The translations under genes were made by a program, and so were the position numbers. Shown piece by piece: positions 13,565-23,250 of a stretch of 34,253 bases of DNA; within the stretch, counting starts at the first letter, position 1, and every line of letters starts with the position of its first letter. Below the pieces are notes generated by a model. It had not been told where the DNA came from and ran no database searches. It saw only the letters and a program-made list of their open reading frames with translations. The DNA is taken from NCBI GenBank assembly GCA_017412675.1, contig JAFPWV010000144.1, forward strand, positions 1 to 34,253, in the 5' to 3' direction. The DNA is from Clostridia bacterium. Its GTDB lineage: Bacteria; Bacillota; Clostridia; Oscillospirales; CAG-272.

Positions 13565-13750
13565 ATGGCAAAGTGCAGCATCTGCGGCAAGGGCGTGACC
13601 TTCGGTCACAACGACTCCCATTCCCACCGCAAAACCAACAGATCCTGGAAGCCGAACATCAGAAAGGTCAAGGCTGTCGTTGACGGCAAGCACACGACTG
13701 TCGCCGTCTGCTCCCGCTGCCTGCGTTCCGGCAAGGTCGAGCGTGCGTAA
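13565..13750 (+). CDS. rpmB: 50S ribosomal protein L28
   Basis: A 61-aa ribosomal protein. The two cysteine pairs of the zinc-binding form are present (CSIC near the N-terminus and CSRC near the C-terminus), with the family core HSHRKTNRSWKPNIRKV between. The start is the ATG eight bases after GGAGGTG; the frame runs open upstream to 13532 but without a site. Codon use (AGA, CGT, GCT, GTT) marks it as a highly expressed gene. It has its own promoter and terminator, as is common for rpmB in Clostridia. Confidence 0.97.
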   Translation: MAKCSICGKGVTFGHNDSHSHRKTNRSWKPNIRKVKAVVDGKHTTVAVCSRCLRSGKVERA

Positions 13751-13768
13751 TTCCATTTGCGCCTGACA

Positions 13769-13800
13769 AAAACTCTCCCTGACTGCTCACGGAGAGTTTT
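13769..13800 (+). terminator. Terminator of rpmB
   Basis: 10-bp perfect stem AAAACTCTCC (13769-13778) with GGAGAGTTTT (13791-13800) and a T-rich trailer. The A/T ends could act in both directions, but only plus-strand genes flank it. Some read-through into the next gene is likely, because no other promoter is visible there. Confidence 0.85.
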
Positions 13801-13834
13801 ATCATTTTCATTTCGTTTTGCAAGGGAGGCAAGG

Positions 13835-14539
13835 ATGTCCCAGAGAAACCGTCTGCTCGCCGTGATCTCCCGGGAGGCGACGGCCGGGGAACGCGCGCGG
13901 CTCGAACGCGAATATGAGACCGTCTCCCTGCCGCCCGATCCCGCCCTTCCCCCGTCTGCGGCGCACCGTCCGGACATGCTGTTCGCTGCGCTCGGGGACG
14001 CATTGATCTTCCCCCGCACGTACCGGGATCGGTTCCCGGATCCGGTCGAATCCCTCGCCGAACGCACGGGGATGCGCCTGATCCTCTCGGACGCGCCGCG
14101 CGATGGACGTCTGGGGGATGCCGTGTTCTGGCGGGGCCGCCTCGTCGAATCCCGTGCGCCGCTCCTCTTCCCCGAGCTGGCGGATGCGGCGCGTGAGGCG
14201 GGGATCGGATCCGTCCGCGTGCGGGCCAGGCATGTCTCCCGGTCGTGCCTCGTCTGCGGGGACGCGCTCCTCACGTCGGGGTACGGGATCTGCGCCGCCC
14301 TCTCGCCGCTTGCGAAAGACGTCTGGTTCTGCCCGGACACCGGGATCCGCGGCGGCATCGGAGGCGCATCGGGCACGGCGGACGGCGTCGTCTTCTTCTT
14401 CGGCGACCCGTCGTCCATGGAATACGCCGAAACCCTCTCGCGCTTCCTCGATCACGCAGGACTCGACTGTGTCCTCCTCGACGAAAGCCATCCATTGACC
14501 GACCGGGGCGGCATCCGGTTTCTGAATCTGAAAACATGA
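13835..14539 (+). CDS. Uncharacterised protein resembling the DUF6873 GME-fold family
   Basis: A 234-aa soluble protein. The second half carries GGIGGASG (173-180), FFFGD (187-191) and LTDRGGIRFL (221-230), with a HxD-like HRPD at 45-48. From memory this pattern matches DUF6873, a Clostridia family predicted to have the guanidine-modifying-enzyme (arginine deiminase-like) fold; no activity is established. One Cys (residue 153, GICAAL) sits in a suitable position for a nucleophile but this is a guess. The ATG at 13835 is chosen over upstream in-frame positions because GGGAGG lies five bases before it. Its stop overlaps an ATG of the next gene. Confidence 0.75.
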   Translation: MSQRNRLLAVISREATAGERARLEREYETVSLPPDPALPPSAAHRPDMLFAALGDALIFPRTYRDRFPDPVESLAERTGMRLILSDAPRDGRLGDAVFWRGRLVESRAPLLFPELADAAREAGIGSVRVRARHVSRSCLVCGDALLTSGYGICAALSPLAKDVWFCPDTGIRGGIGGASGTADGVVFFFGDPSSMEYAETLSRFLDHAGLDCVLLDESHPLTDRGGIRFLNLKT

Positions 14540-14547
14540 GGTCCGAT

Positions 14548-15333
14548 ATGTACGAATTCATTCCCGCCGTCATGCGCGAGGCCGCGAAGCTGATGCTCTC
14601 CGCCCACGACATCGAAGGGGCCGTGACCGTCAAGCCCGGCGACGCCAATTTCGTGACGGCATACGACATGGCGGTGGAGGACTACCTCTTCCGTGAACTG
14701 GGAGAGCGTCTCCCGGAAGCCGTCATCATCGGCGAGGAGGCGGAGGAGAACCACACCGAGCTGCTCCGCACGCGCCTCGCCCTCCTGATCGATCCCATCG
14801 ACGGGACGACCAATTTCATTCACAACTACCGGTACAGCTCGATCTCCGTCGGCGTCTGCGACCGCGGAACGATGGTCTGGGGCGGAGTGCTCAACCCGTA
14901 TTCCGGCCTGCTCTATCACGCCGAGCGGGGACGGGGCGCCTATCTTGAATCCCCCGACGGCCGTGAGACGCCGATCCGGGTCTCCCCAAGGCCGCTGTCC
15001 TCCGCGCTCGCCGGGTTCGGGACGTCGCCGTATTACCGGGAGGAGCTCGGGGAAAAGACCTTCCGGGCCGTCTATTCGCTCTTCCGCGCTGCGCGGGACG
15101 TGAGACGATCGGGATCCGCCGCGCTCGATCTCGCCATGGTCGCCGCCGGATCGCTCGACGTCTTCCTCGAATACCGCCTGTCCCCGTGGGATATCGCGGC
15201 GGGTTCGCTGCTCGTGACCGAGGCGGGCGGCGTCATCACCCAGACGGACGGCTCGCCGCTGACCTTCGAGCGCCCCTGCTCCGTCCTCGCCGGCAATCCC
15301 GCCTGCCACGCCGCGGCATTAGGGATGGTATAA
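14548..15333 (+). CDS. Inositol monophosphatase family protein
   Basis: A 261-aa Mg-dependent sugar/inositol phosphatase. Metal-binding motifs are GEEAEEN (62-68), DPIDGTTNF (82-90) and WDIAAG (214-219), all complete. Family members remove phosphate from inositol-1-phosphate, fructose-1,6-bisphosphate or related compounds; the substrate here cannot be told. Two starts are possible: ATG 14548, with GAGG six bases upstream (preferred), or ATG 14536, four residues earlier, which overlaps the upstream stop as ATGA but has no ribosome site. It is co-transcribed with the gene before and ends at a bidirectional terminator facing mscL. Confidence 0.92.
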   Translation: MYEFIPAVMREAAKLMLSAHDIEGAVTVKPGDANFVTAYDMAVEDYLFRELGERLPEAVIIGEEAEENHTELLRTRLALLIDPIDGTTNFIHNYRYSSISVGVCDRGTMVWGGVLNPYSGLLYHAERGRGAYLESPDGRETPIRVSPRPLSSALAGFGTSPYYREELGEKTFRAVYSLFRAARDVRRSGSAALDLAMVAAGSLDVFLEYRLSPWDIAAGSLLVTEAGGVITQTDGSPLTFERPCSVLAGNPACHAAALGMV

Positions 15334-15336
15334 CGC

Positions 15337-15369
15337 AAAAAACCACCGGATCAAACCGGTGGCCTTTTT
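15337..15369. terminator. Bidirectional terminator between convergent genes
   Basis: Stem CCACCGG (15343-15349) with CCGGTGG (15356-15362), preceded by six A (15337-15342) and followed by five T (15365-15369). It ends the phosphatase gene on the plus strand and mscL on the minus strand. Confidence 0.92.
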
Positions 15370-15380
15370 GTTTTTGCGGA

Positions 15381-15818
15381 TTACTTCTGGAGAGAATCGC
15401 GGATCTCGCGGAGAAGGAGGACTTCTTCGCTGGGCTCGGCAGGTTCTTCTTCCTTCGCCTCTTCCTCGGCGGCCTCTTCTTCCTTCTTCATCTTGTCCTT
15501 CAGCTTGTTGATGCCGCGGACGACGGCGAAGATGCAGAGCGCGACGATGATGAAGTTGATGATGGTCTGGATGAGCGAGCCATAGCGGATCGCGACTTCG
15601 GCGGTCTCTTCGGTGGCCTCGGTCAGGACGACCTTCGCCTCGGAGAGGTCCACGCCTCCGAACAGCTTGCCGATGAGCGGGTTGATGATGTCGCCGACGA
15701 GGGAGTTCACGATGGCCGTGAACGCGCCGCCGACCACAACGCCGACCGCCATGTCCATGACGTTGCCGCGGGCGATGAACGTTTTGAATTCAGACCAGAA
15801 CGAGCTTTTTTCTGCCAT
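15381..15818 (-). CDS. mscL: Large-conductance mechanosensitive channel MscL
   Basis: A 145-aa pentameric membrane channel that opens under osmotic downshock. The family N-terminus (FKTFIARGNVMDMAVGVVVG) leads into TM1 (about 19-45, with SLVGDIINPLIG after it), then a periplasmic-type loop with an acidic insertion, TM2 (about 80-103) and a Glu/Lys-rich C-terminal helix bundle. The start is the second in-frame ATG (15818), with GGAGG five bases upstream; the ATG at 15830 overlaps that site. It lies 25 bases after a small ribbon-helix-helix gene and is probably co-transcribed with it. Confidence 0.96.
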   Translation of the reverse strand: MAEKSSFWSEFKTFIARGNVMDMAVGVVVGGAFTAIVNSLVGDIINPLIGKLFGGVDLSEAKVVLTEATEETAEVAIRYGSLIQTIINFIIVALCIFAVVRGINKLKDKMKKEEEAAEEEAKEEEPAEPSEEVLLLREIRDSLQK

Positions 15819-15843
15819 AACAGCCTCCATGAATGATGATGAA

Positions 15844-16056
15844 TTATTCGCCGGAGTTCCCGCTCTTTTCGGGAAGCACGGCCTTCGAGAGGTCGATCTT
15901 ACCGTGGATCCGCTCGTAGTACTGGATGTTCGTGCGGATCAGATGCAGAAGGTGGTTGTTTTCATCCCGTCCTTCCGCAGCCGCCACGGCGAGCATTTTC
16001 TGATAGAGCTCCTCGTCGATGCGCACGGAAAAGGTGATTTTGTTCTTCTGAGCCAT
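15844..16056 (-). CDS. Ribbon-helix-helix (Arc/MetJ-type) DNA-binding protein
   Basis: A 70-aa protein whose residues 5-52 fit a ribbon-helix-helix: strand KITFSVRI, helix DEELYQKMLAVAAAEG and helix DENNHLLHLIRTNIQYYERIHG. It ends in a charged tail. Such proteins bind DNA as dimers and often repress their own operon. GGAGG lies six bases before the ATG, and the gene is first after a perfect consensus promoter, upstream of mscL. No toxin partner is adjacent, so a simple regulator is more likely than an antitoxin. A role in controlling mscL is only inferred from the gene order. Confidence 0.8.
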   Translation of the reverse strand: MAQKNKITFSVRIDEELYQKMLAVAAAEGRDENNHLLHLIRTNIQYYERIHGKIDLSKAVLPEKSGNSGE

Positions 16057-16082
16057 GATGTGCCTCCGGACCTGTCAGATTG

Positions 16083-16111
16083 ATTATAACACAGTTTCGC
16101 GCCCTTGTCAA
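16083..16111 (-). promoter_or_regulatory. Consensus promoter of the RHH-mscL operon
   Basis: On the minus strand: TTGACA (16106-16111), 17-bp spacer, TATAAT (16083-16088) with extended TGT. All twelve consensus bases match. Confidence 0.92.
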
Positions 16112-16159
16112 TGACCGGGATGCAAGATTGGTGCATCGGGGGGCAAATAAGTGAATATT

Positions 16160-16807
16160 TTACCACCCGAACTCCGCGTAATGCTTGTCGACGAAGCCGT
16201 GGTTGTATTCCGGGCCGCCCGGGTAGTTCGCGCTCTTGAAGACGCTCGGCGGGAAGCCGTCCCGAATCATCTTCTCGACACACACGGAGGTCACGCTCCA
16301 CATGAGGAAGTCGGATGCCAGCCCGGATGCGGCGGCGAAGCGGGGTTCGAGACCTTCGACCTCGAGCATCGCCTCGGCTGCGGGCGCGCAGTTGTCGAGG
16401 GTATAGGTGGCGAATTCATAGAGCTTTTTCCCGGAGGGATGGACGGGCTCGACCGCCTGCGCGTAGCTCATGGAGGTCAGCGCGACGACGATCACGCCCT
16501 TTTCCACGGCGTCCCACGCGAGGTTGACGACCGGGAGCGTGCGCCCGGACACGGAGGAGACGAAGAGGACGTCGCCGGGCTTCAGCTCGGTCTTCCCTTC
16601 CTCATAGTGCTGATAGAACGCGGGACCGCCGCCCCGGCCGAGGAGGTCGTGCTCGATCATGTGGCAGATGGAGTTGAGGTACACCCGCCCGCCGTGCTCG
16701 ATCGCGTCCGCCATCCGCTCGCCGATCGCGATCACGGCTTCCCGCTGGGTCGAACGCGCCTTGTAGAGAAGATCAAACGCCGCTTGCTGATAAGTGTCAA
16801 GTAACAT
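16160..16807 (-). CDS. SIS-domain sugar isomerase-like protein (distal)
   Basis: A 215-aa protein of the SIS (phosphosugar-binding) superfamily, close in motif to the UPF0309 group. Visible are the phosphate-binding VSSVSGRTLPVV (about 83-94), HPSGKKLYEF (about 123-132) and a C-terminal SANYPGGPEYNHGFVDKH. It shares the whole second half with the gene upstream, so the pair arose by duplication. Its predicted role is binding or isomerising an amino-sugar phosphate, or acting as an etherase, in the cytoplasm. AAAGGA lies eight bases before the ATG, and 44 bases separate it from the paralogue. Third gene of the kinase operon. Confidence 0.85.
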   Translation of the reverse strand: MLLDTYQQAAFDLLYKARSTQREAVIAIGERMADAIEHGGRVYLNSICHMIEHDLLGRGGGPAFYQHYEEGKTELKPGDVLFVSSVSGRTLPVVNLAWDAVEKGVIVVALTSMSYAQAVEPVHPSGKKLYEFATYTLDNCAPAAEAMLEVEGLEPRFAAASGLASDFLMWSVTSVCVEKMIRDGFPPSVFKSANYPGGPEYNHGFVDKHYAEFGW

Positions 16808-16851
16808 GGTGAAAATCCTTTCTCCGATCCGGAATGCGGAAGGGTTTTGAT

Positions 16852-17592
16852 TTACAGATAGAAAATGTTGTCCCGGTGCTCGTCCATCACCCGGCGGTTG
16901 TGTTCGTCGCCGCCATCGATGTTCCCGCTCATGAAGACGGGAGGCGTCACGCCGGATTCCATGAGAAGCTCCGCGACCCGCGCCACGACGGCGTTGAGGA
17001 TCGCCGCGCCGACGACCGTGGACGTGGACGCGACCTTCTGCGGAAAGCCTTCGATCTCCACCGACGCGTCACCCCGGTCGCCGTGGTTGTCGATGAGGAT
17101 CGAGGCGAAGTCGTGCAGTTTCTTCCCGGACGGATGCCGGGACGTGACCGTCGTCGCCGTGTTGAGGTTGGTGACAACGATGACCGTCATCCCCGCCTCC
17201 CGCGCCGCCTCGGCCATGTCGACCGTCACGGCGTTGCGCCCGGAGACCGAGTGGATGATGATCACATCCCCAGGCTTCGTTTTGAGGTTGCCGAAGATGA
17301 TCTTGCCGTAGCCGGGCAGGCGCTCCATCTCGCTCGTCATCGTCGGCGGCGAGAGCTCGAGCATCATGCCGGGCGCGCGGACGGGATTGACGGTCACAAG
17401 GCCCCCCGTCCGGTAAAAGAGCTCGAGGGTGATGAGCCCGGCGTGGTTGCAGCCGAACGCAAAGACGGAATTCCCCTTGCGGTTGGCCTCGGCGATGGCT
17501 TCGGCTGCCCGCTCGATCGCGTCCGCTTCATCGCGGAAAACCGCGTTCATGATCTCGCTCACCCGGCGATAGTAGCGCTCCGACGCTTTCAT
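16852..17592 (-). CDS. SIS-domain protein of the UPF0309 type
   Basis: A 246-aa protein. The N-terminal helices (1-35) precede a SIS fold with GNSVFAFGCNHAG (about 41-53), IIHSVSGRN (about 111-119), SRHPSGKKL (about 150-158), ASTSTVVGAAILNA and the C-terminal NIDGGDEHNR. UPF0309/SIS proteins bind phosphosugars; the SxSGRN and STST loops form the phosphate site. The start is the second ATG (17592): AAGGAGG lies seven bases before it, and it overlaps the upstream TGA as ATGA. It sits between a BadF/GlcNAc kinase-like gene and a SIS paralogue, so the kinase product is the likely substrate. Confidence 0.88.
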   Translation of the reverse strand: MKASERYYRRVSEIMNAVFRDEADAIERAAEAIAEANRKGNSVFAFGCNHAGLITLELFYRTGGLVTVNPVRAPGMMLELSPPTMTSEMERLPGYGKIIFGNLKTKPGDVIIIHSVSGRNAVTVDMAEAAREAGMTVIVVTNLNTATTVTSRHPSGKKLHDFASILIDNHGDRGDASVEIEGFPQKVASTSTVVGAAILNAVVARVAELLMESGVTPPVFMSGNIDGGDEHNRRVMDEHRDNIFYL

Positions 17593-18575
17593 TCGCATTC
17601 CTCCTTCAGATCCGCGGGTGTCCGATACCGGAGCCCGGCAAATTTGTCATAGAGAATCGTCATCTTGTCCGCCGCTCCGTCGGGATCCTCCGCGAGCAGG
17701 CGGCTGATGACGGAGCCGACGATGGGCTCGAAGTCCGGGAAGCGGATCTCGGCCTCCGGATGGACGGCGCGGATCCTGTTTCGGAACGTGTGAAACATCC
17801 GGGCCGAGCCCTTCCACGCGCCCCCGGAGGCGATGATCGGGCCGATCCACGAGCCGCCGCCGTTATGGATGACGGCCAGCACCTGCCGCGCCATCTCTTC
17901 CCCGGCGTCCGCATAGACGGAGAGCGCCGCCTCGTCCCCCATGGCCGCCGCCTTTTCCGTCAGATAGGTGACGGAGGCGATGAGCGAGCGGGCGTCCGGG
18001 TTACCGCTGACCTTGCCGATCATGTCGTAGAGGACCCCGAGATCCCACGCCTCCCGGATCAGCTCCGGCAGGACGGATTTCGGACCGCGCCCGTCCTCGG
18101 CCCAGATCGCGGCCTTGAGGGTCCGGAGCCCGATGTCGTAGCCGCCGCCCTCATCGCCGAGCGTCATGCCCCAGCCGCCGACGGTGATCGTGCCCTTCGG
18201 CTGGATGAGGAAGGCGTCCGAGCCCGTCCCCGCCTGCGCGACGAGGCCCCACCGGACTCCCGCCGACGCGAGCGCGACATGACCCTCGCCCCAGTGGCGC
18301 ACGGCCTTCACGGGACATTTCCGCCGGATCGCGTTCACGAGATACTCCGCCGGCCCGACGATCGAGGCGTCGAAGGCTTCGATCTCCCGGATGTCCGGCA
18401 AAATCAGCTCGTCCGCGAGCGCGCGCACCTCCGCCTCCGCCACATCCTGCGGCCGGAAGAGGAGATTGGTGCCGCCCGATTTCGCCTGCGAGAGGATGTT
18501 GAATTCCCCGTCGTAGAGGACCGTGAGGAGCTTGGTGCCCCCGCCGTCCGCCGCGATGTAAACCTTCTCTGCCAT
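17589..18575 (-). CDS. BadF/BcrA-type ATPase, N-acetylglucosamine kinase-like
   Basis: A 328-aa protein of the actin-like ATPase superfamily. Phosphate-1 motif DGGGTK is at 10-15; the phosphate-2 region AQAGTGSDAF and the GWGMTLGDEGGGYDIG loop mid-protein are those of bacterial/human GlcNAc kinase and BadF-type enzymes; the adenosine motif IASGGAW follows near residue 252. It probably phosphorylates an amino sugar in the cytoplasm. It is the first gene after a perfect consensus promoter, with AGGAGGT upstream of the ATG, and overlaps the SIS gene by four bases. No transporter or deacetylase is adjacent. Confidence 0.88.
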   Translation of the reverse strand: MAEKVYIAADGGGTKLLTVLYDGEFNILSQAKSGGTNLLFRPQDVAEAEVRALADELILPDIREIEAFDASIVGPAEYLVNAIRRKCPVKAVRHWGEGHVALASAGVRWGLVAQAGTGSDAFLIQPKGTITVGGWGMTLGDEGGGYDIGLRTLKAAIWAEDGRGPKSVLPELIREAWDLGVLYDMIGKVSGNPDARSLIASVTYLTEKAAAMGDEAALSVYADAGEEMARQVLAVIHNGGGSWIGPIIASGGAWKGSARMFHTFRNRIRAVHPEAEIRFPDFEPIVGSVISRLLAEDPDGAADKMTILYDKFAGLRYRTPADLKEECE

Positions 18576-18602
18576 CGGACACCTCCTGTCCCTTTTTTCG
18601 TG

Positions 18603-18631
18603 ATTATACCAGAATCCGGCGCACTTGTCAA
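18603..18631 (-). promoter_or_regulatory. Consensus promoter of the kinase-SIS operon
   Basis: On the minus strand: TTGACA (18626-18631), 17-bp spacer, TATAAT (18603-18608) with extended TGG. All twelve consensus bases match. Confidence 0.92.
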
Positions 18632-18758
18632 GGCGATTTTGGACGTCTTATCTAAGATCTCTTCCCGCCCGCGCGCCGCCGTCCGGGTTTTCGGCAAATC
18701 CGACAGTTTCGCGGAGGCGGGATCAATAATAATCCACGGTTTAAAAAATCGTCGGCGG

Positions 18759-18787
18759 TTGAATGCGGGCGGTTTTTATGTTATAAT
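18759..18787 (+). promoter_or_regulatory. Promoter of the ABC exporter operon
   Basis: -35 TTGAAT (18759-18764), 17-bp spacer, -10 TATAAT (18782-18787) with extended TGT. It is divergent from the kinase promoter 130 bases away. Confidence 0.85.
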
Positions 18788-18825
18788 GGAAAAAATGCAC
18801 ACGAACAGGAAAGGAACCGCGACGC

Positions 18826-20542
18826 TTGAAACACGTACTTCGCTACGTCCGCCCCTTCTTCGGGAAGATGATGCTCGGCTTCACCTTCAAGTTCGGCGGC
18901 ACGATCATGGACCTCTTCCTCCCGATGCTGTTGTCCACGATCATCGACGACATCGTTCCGACCGGAAACCGGAGGAACATCTACCTCGCCGGACTTCTCA
19001 TGCTCGTCTGCTCCGTACTCGCCATCGCCGGAAACATCACCGCCAACCGCATGGCCGCCCGGGTCGCGCGGGACACCACCGAAAAGATCCGCAACGATCT
19101 CTTCGCCCGGATCTCGTACCTCTCCGCCCGCCAGCTCGACGCCTTCACCGTTCCCTCCCTCGAATCCCGGCTGACCTCCGACACCTACAACATCCACCAG
19201 ATGGTCGGCATGGTCCAGCGTCTCGGGGTCCGCGCGCCCTGCCTCCTCATCGGCGGGGTCGTCATCACCTTCCTGATGGAGCCCGTGCTGACCCTCGTGC
19301 TCATCGCCGTCATGCCCTTCATCGCCGTCTCCGTCTACCTCGTCACGAAGCGCGGCATCCCGCTCTTCAACGATCAGCAGGTCGCGACGGACGGCATGAC
19401 CCGCATCGTCCGCGAGAACGCGCAGGGCATCCGGATCATCAAGGCCCTCGGCAAGGAAGGCGCGGAGCGGGACCGCTTCGACGACGCCAACCGCACCCTC
19501 AACCGGGCGGAAAAGCGCGCCGCGCTCAACATGGCCCTCTCCTCCCCCCTGATGAACCTCTTCCTCAACTTCGGCCTCGTCGCCGTCATCTTCGTCGGGG
19601 CGCTGAGAGTCAATTCCGGCCTGTCCGAGACCGGAAAGATCATCGCCTTCACCTCGTATTTCACGATCATCCTCAACGCCGTCATGAGCGTCACCCGCAT
19701 CTTCATCATGTCCTCCCGCGGCATCGCCTCCGCCAACCGGATCGGCGAGGTCCTCGACACCCCGATGGACATGGAGCCGGATCCGGCCTACGACGCGCCC
19801 GCCGCTCCCGGTTCCCCGAAGATCGAGTTCGACCACGTCACGTTCTCCTACAACGGCGTCAAGCCCGACGTCGAGGATCTCTCCTTCACGCTCATGCCCG
19901 GCCAGACCCTCGGGATCATCGGACCGACCGGCGCGGGCAAGACCACCGTCATCGCGCTCCTGATGCGGCAGTACGACGTCGATTCCGGCGCGATCCGCAT
20001 CGACGGGCGGGACGTGCGCTCGATGCCGCGGGACGAGATCGCGAAGAAGTTCGGCGCGGCGTTCCAGAACGACTTCCTCTTCGCCGACACGATCCGCACG
20101 AACATCGATTTCGGCCGCGGGTTCTCCGACGAAGAACTGCTCCGGGCCGCGGAATACGCGCAGGCCTCCCCCGTGCTCGAGGAGAACGGCGGGCTCGACT
20201 TTGAGCTGGCGATCAAGGGCGCGAACCTCTCGGGCGGCCAGAAGCAGCGCGTGATCCTCAGCCGCGCGCTCGCCGGGGATCCCGAGATCCTCGTCCTCGA
20301 CGACAGCTCCTCCGCGCTCGACTACGCCACCGACGCCCGGCTCCGCCTCGCCCTCCGCGAGCATTTCCGCTCCAAAACCACCAACCTCATCGTCGCCCAG
20401 CGGATCTCCTCGATCCTGCAGAGCGATCTCATCCTCGTGATGGAGGACGGACGCATCACCGGACGCGGGACCCACGAGGAGCTGCTCCGGACCTGCCCCC
20501 TGTACCGGGAGATCAGCGACTCGCAGATGGGAGGTGCGCTCC

Positions 20543-20550
<8 letters not shown>
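18826..20550 (+). CDS. ABC exporter half, degenerate ATP-site subunit
   Basis: A 574-aa protein with an N-terminal six-helix exporter domain (about 1-310) and a C-terminal ATPase. Walker A GPTGAGKTT is at 366-374 and the signature LSGGQ at 468-472. Walker B ends LVLDDS with Asp493 where the catalytic Glu should be, and the switch His is Gln525 (IVAQRIS). These changes mark it as the non-catalytic-site partner of a BmrCD/TM287-288-type heterodimer. The start is TTG at 18826, ten bases after AAAGGA; the ATG at 18795 is out of frame. Family roles are drug, lipid or peptide export. The cargo is unknown. Confidence 0.9.
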
Positions 20551-22351
<1,801 letters not shown>

Positions 22352-22354
22352 GAG

Positions 22355-22408
22355 AAAAAGGCTGTTGTATTCACTCCTGAAAATGGAGCAAATGCAGCAG
22401 CCTTTTTT
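22355..22408. terminator. Bidirectional terminator between ABC operon and membrane operon
   Basis: A 13-bp stem (22355-22367 with 22395-22407, one G-U pair) with an inner CTCC/GGAG pair, starting with five A and ending with six T. It serves the plus-strand ABC genes and the minus-strand small membrane genes that converge here. Its loop is similar to that of the CDF terminator. Confidence 0.88.
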
Positions 22409-22424
22409 GTGTTGTACGGTTCGG

Positions 22425-22742
22425 TCAGATCCCAAAGAGGATCACCCCGGTCCCGAAGGAGAGCGCGTTCGCCGCGAGGGTGAGGAAAAAGAGCTTCCCC
22501 GATCTCCCGGACGCGAGGGCGTAGATCCCGTATTCCGCGAGGACGACGAGAGCCTCCGCCGCGAGGATCACCGGGATCCGGTACGGCAGGACGCCCAACC
22601 GAAACAGGAGGTTCAGGGGCAGGTTCGTCACGAGGTTCGTGAGCGCGGCGACGGCGAGCTCATCCCGCTGCCGATACCCGCAGAGCGCGAGAAAAGGAAC
22701 CTCGATCAGGACCGTGAGCGCGGCGGCAAGAAAGATGCTCAT
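22425..22742 (-). CDS. Small polytopic membrane protein, unknown function
   Basis: A 105-aa protein with three to four predicted membrane helices (about 2-20, 30-48, 56-76, 84-104). Its polar stretches are short, CGYRQRDEL (21-29) and ASGRSGK (77-83). I do not recognise a family. The start is the ATG that overlaps the upstream TGA (ATGA); the longer open frame upstream of it is Arg/Pro-rich shadow sequence of the neighbouring gene. It is the last gene of a four-gene operon headed by an MFS-like transporter, so it may be an accessory membrane subunit. Confidence 0.75.
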   Translation of the reverse strand: MSIFLAAALTVLIEVPFLALCGYRQRDELAVAALTNLVTNLPLNLLFRLGVLPYRIPVILAAEALVVLAEYGIYALASGRSGKLFFLTLAANALSFGTGVILFGI

Positions 22743-22942
22743 TTCCGGCGCCTTTTCACGATCAGCCACACGAGCAGGGCGGCGGCGATGACGATCACCT
22801 CGATCACGAGCCACGGGACAATGCTCGTGCGGAAGGTGTGCAGCGCGATCTCCCCGGGGGGCAGCGCGGCGTCGGCGAAGACCGGCATCGCAAGGACGGC
22901 GAGCAGGATCGCGGCGAAGAGCACGGCGAGGATCGGTTTCAT
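22739..22942 (-). CDS. Small signal-peptide/single-TM protein (67 aa), unknown function
   Basis: Residues 1-23 look like a signal peptide (cleavage after PVFA), a short outside segment follows (24-40, ALPPGEIALHTFRTS), then a membrane helix (41-62) and a KRRRK tail, so it would sit with most of its mass in the membrane. The helix end (IAAALLVWLIVKRRR) is very like that of the upstream 103-aa protein (VAAALIGWLIVRRR), suggesting paralogy. It overlaps both neighbours by ATGA. A GGAG site lies seven bases before the ATG. Confidence 0.75.
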   Translation of the reverse strand: MKPILAVLFAAILLAVLAMPVFADAALPPGEIALHTFRTSIVPWLVIEVIVIAAALLVWLIVKRRRK

Positions 22943-23250
22943 TTCTCCGCTCCATTCCCCGCTGTCCGGCGGCGCACGATCAGCCACCCGATCAGCGCAG
23001 CCGCGACGATGACGACCCCGACGGTGAGTCCGACGACGAGGGGCGGGATCTGTTCGGCACTCGCTTCCGGCTCCGGGTCGGCTTCATACGCGGGGGCGGT
23101 TTCCTCCTCGGGCTCGGAGAGGAGCGGGACGGTTTCGTCCGGGAGGGTCTCGATGTCCTCCGGCGGCTCCCAGATGATATCCGCCGCGGCGGGAAGGATC
23201 AGCAGCGCGGCGCAAAGGAGCGACAGCAGGACGGCGAAGAGTTTTTTCAT
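22939..23250 (-). CDS. Small exported single-TM protein with acidic Pro-rich ectodomain (103 aa)
   Basis: Signal peptide 1-23 (cleavage after LPAAA), an acidic, Pro/Glu-rich segment of about 45 residues (24-68) with no Cys, a membrane helix (70-92) and RRRTAGNGAEK inside. It has no sorting motif. I recognise no family. The start overlaps the MFS stop (ATGA) and has AAAGGAG eight bases upstream, which supports it as a real gene. It forms a type I membrane protein pair with the next, shorter gene. Confidence 0.78.
   Translation of the reverse strand: MKKLFAVLLSLLCAALLILPAAADIIWEPPEDIETLPDETVPLLSEPEEETAPAYEADPEPEASAEQIPPLVVGLTVGVVIVAAALIGWLIVRRRTAGNGAEK

Noticed and set aside
22743-22955. Longer N-terminus for the 105-aa membrane protein
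   Set aside because: The added residues are an Arg-rich shadow of the 67-aa gene; ATG 22742 overlaps its stop as ATGA.
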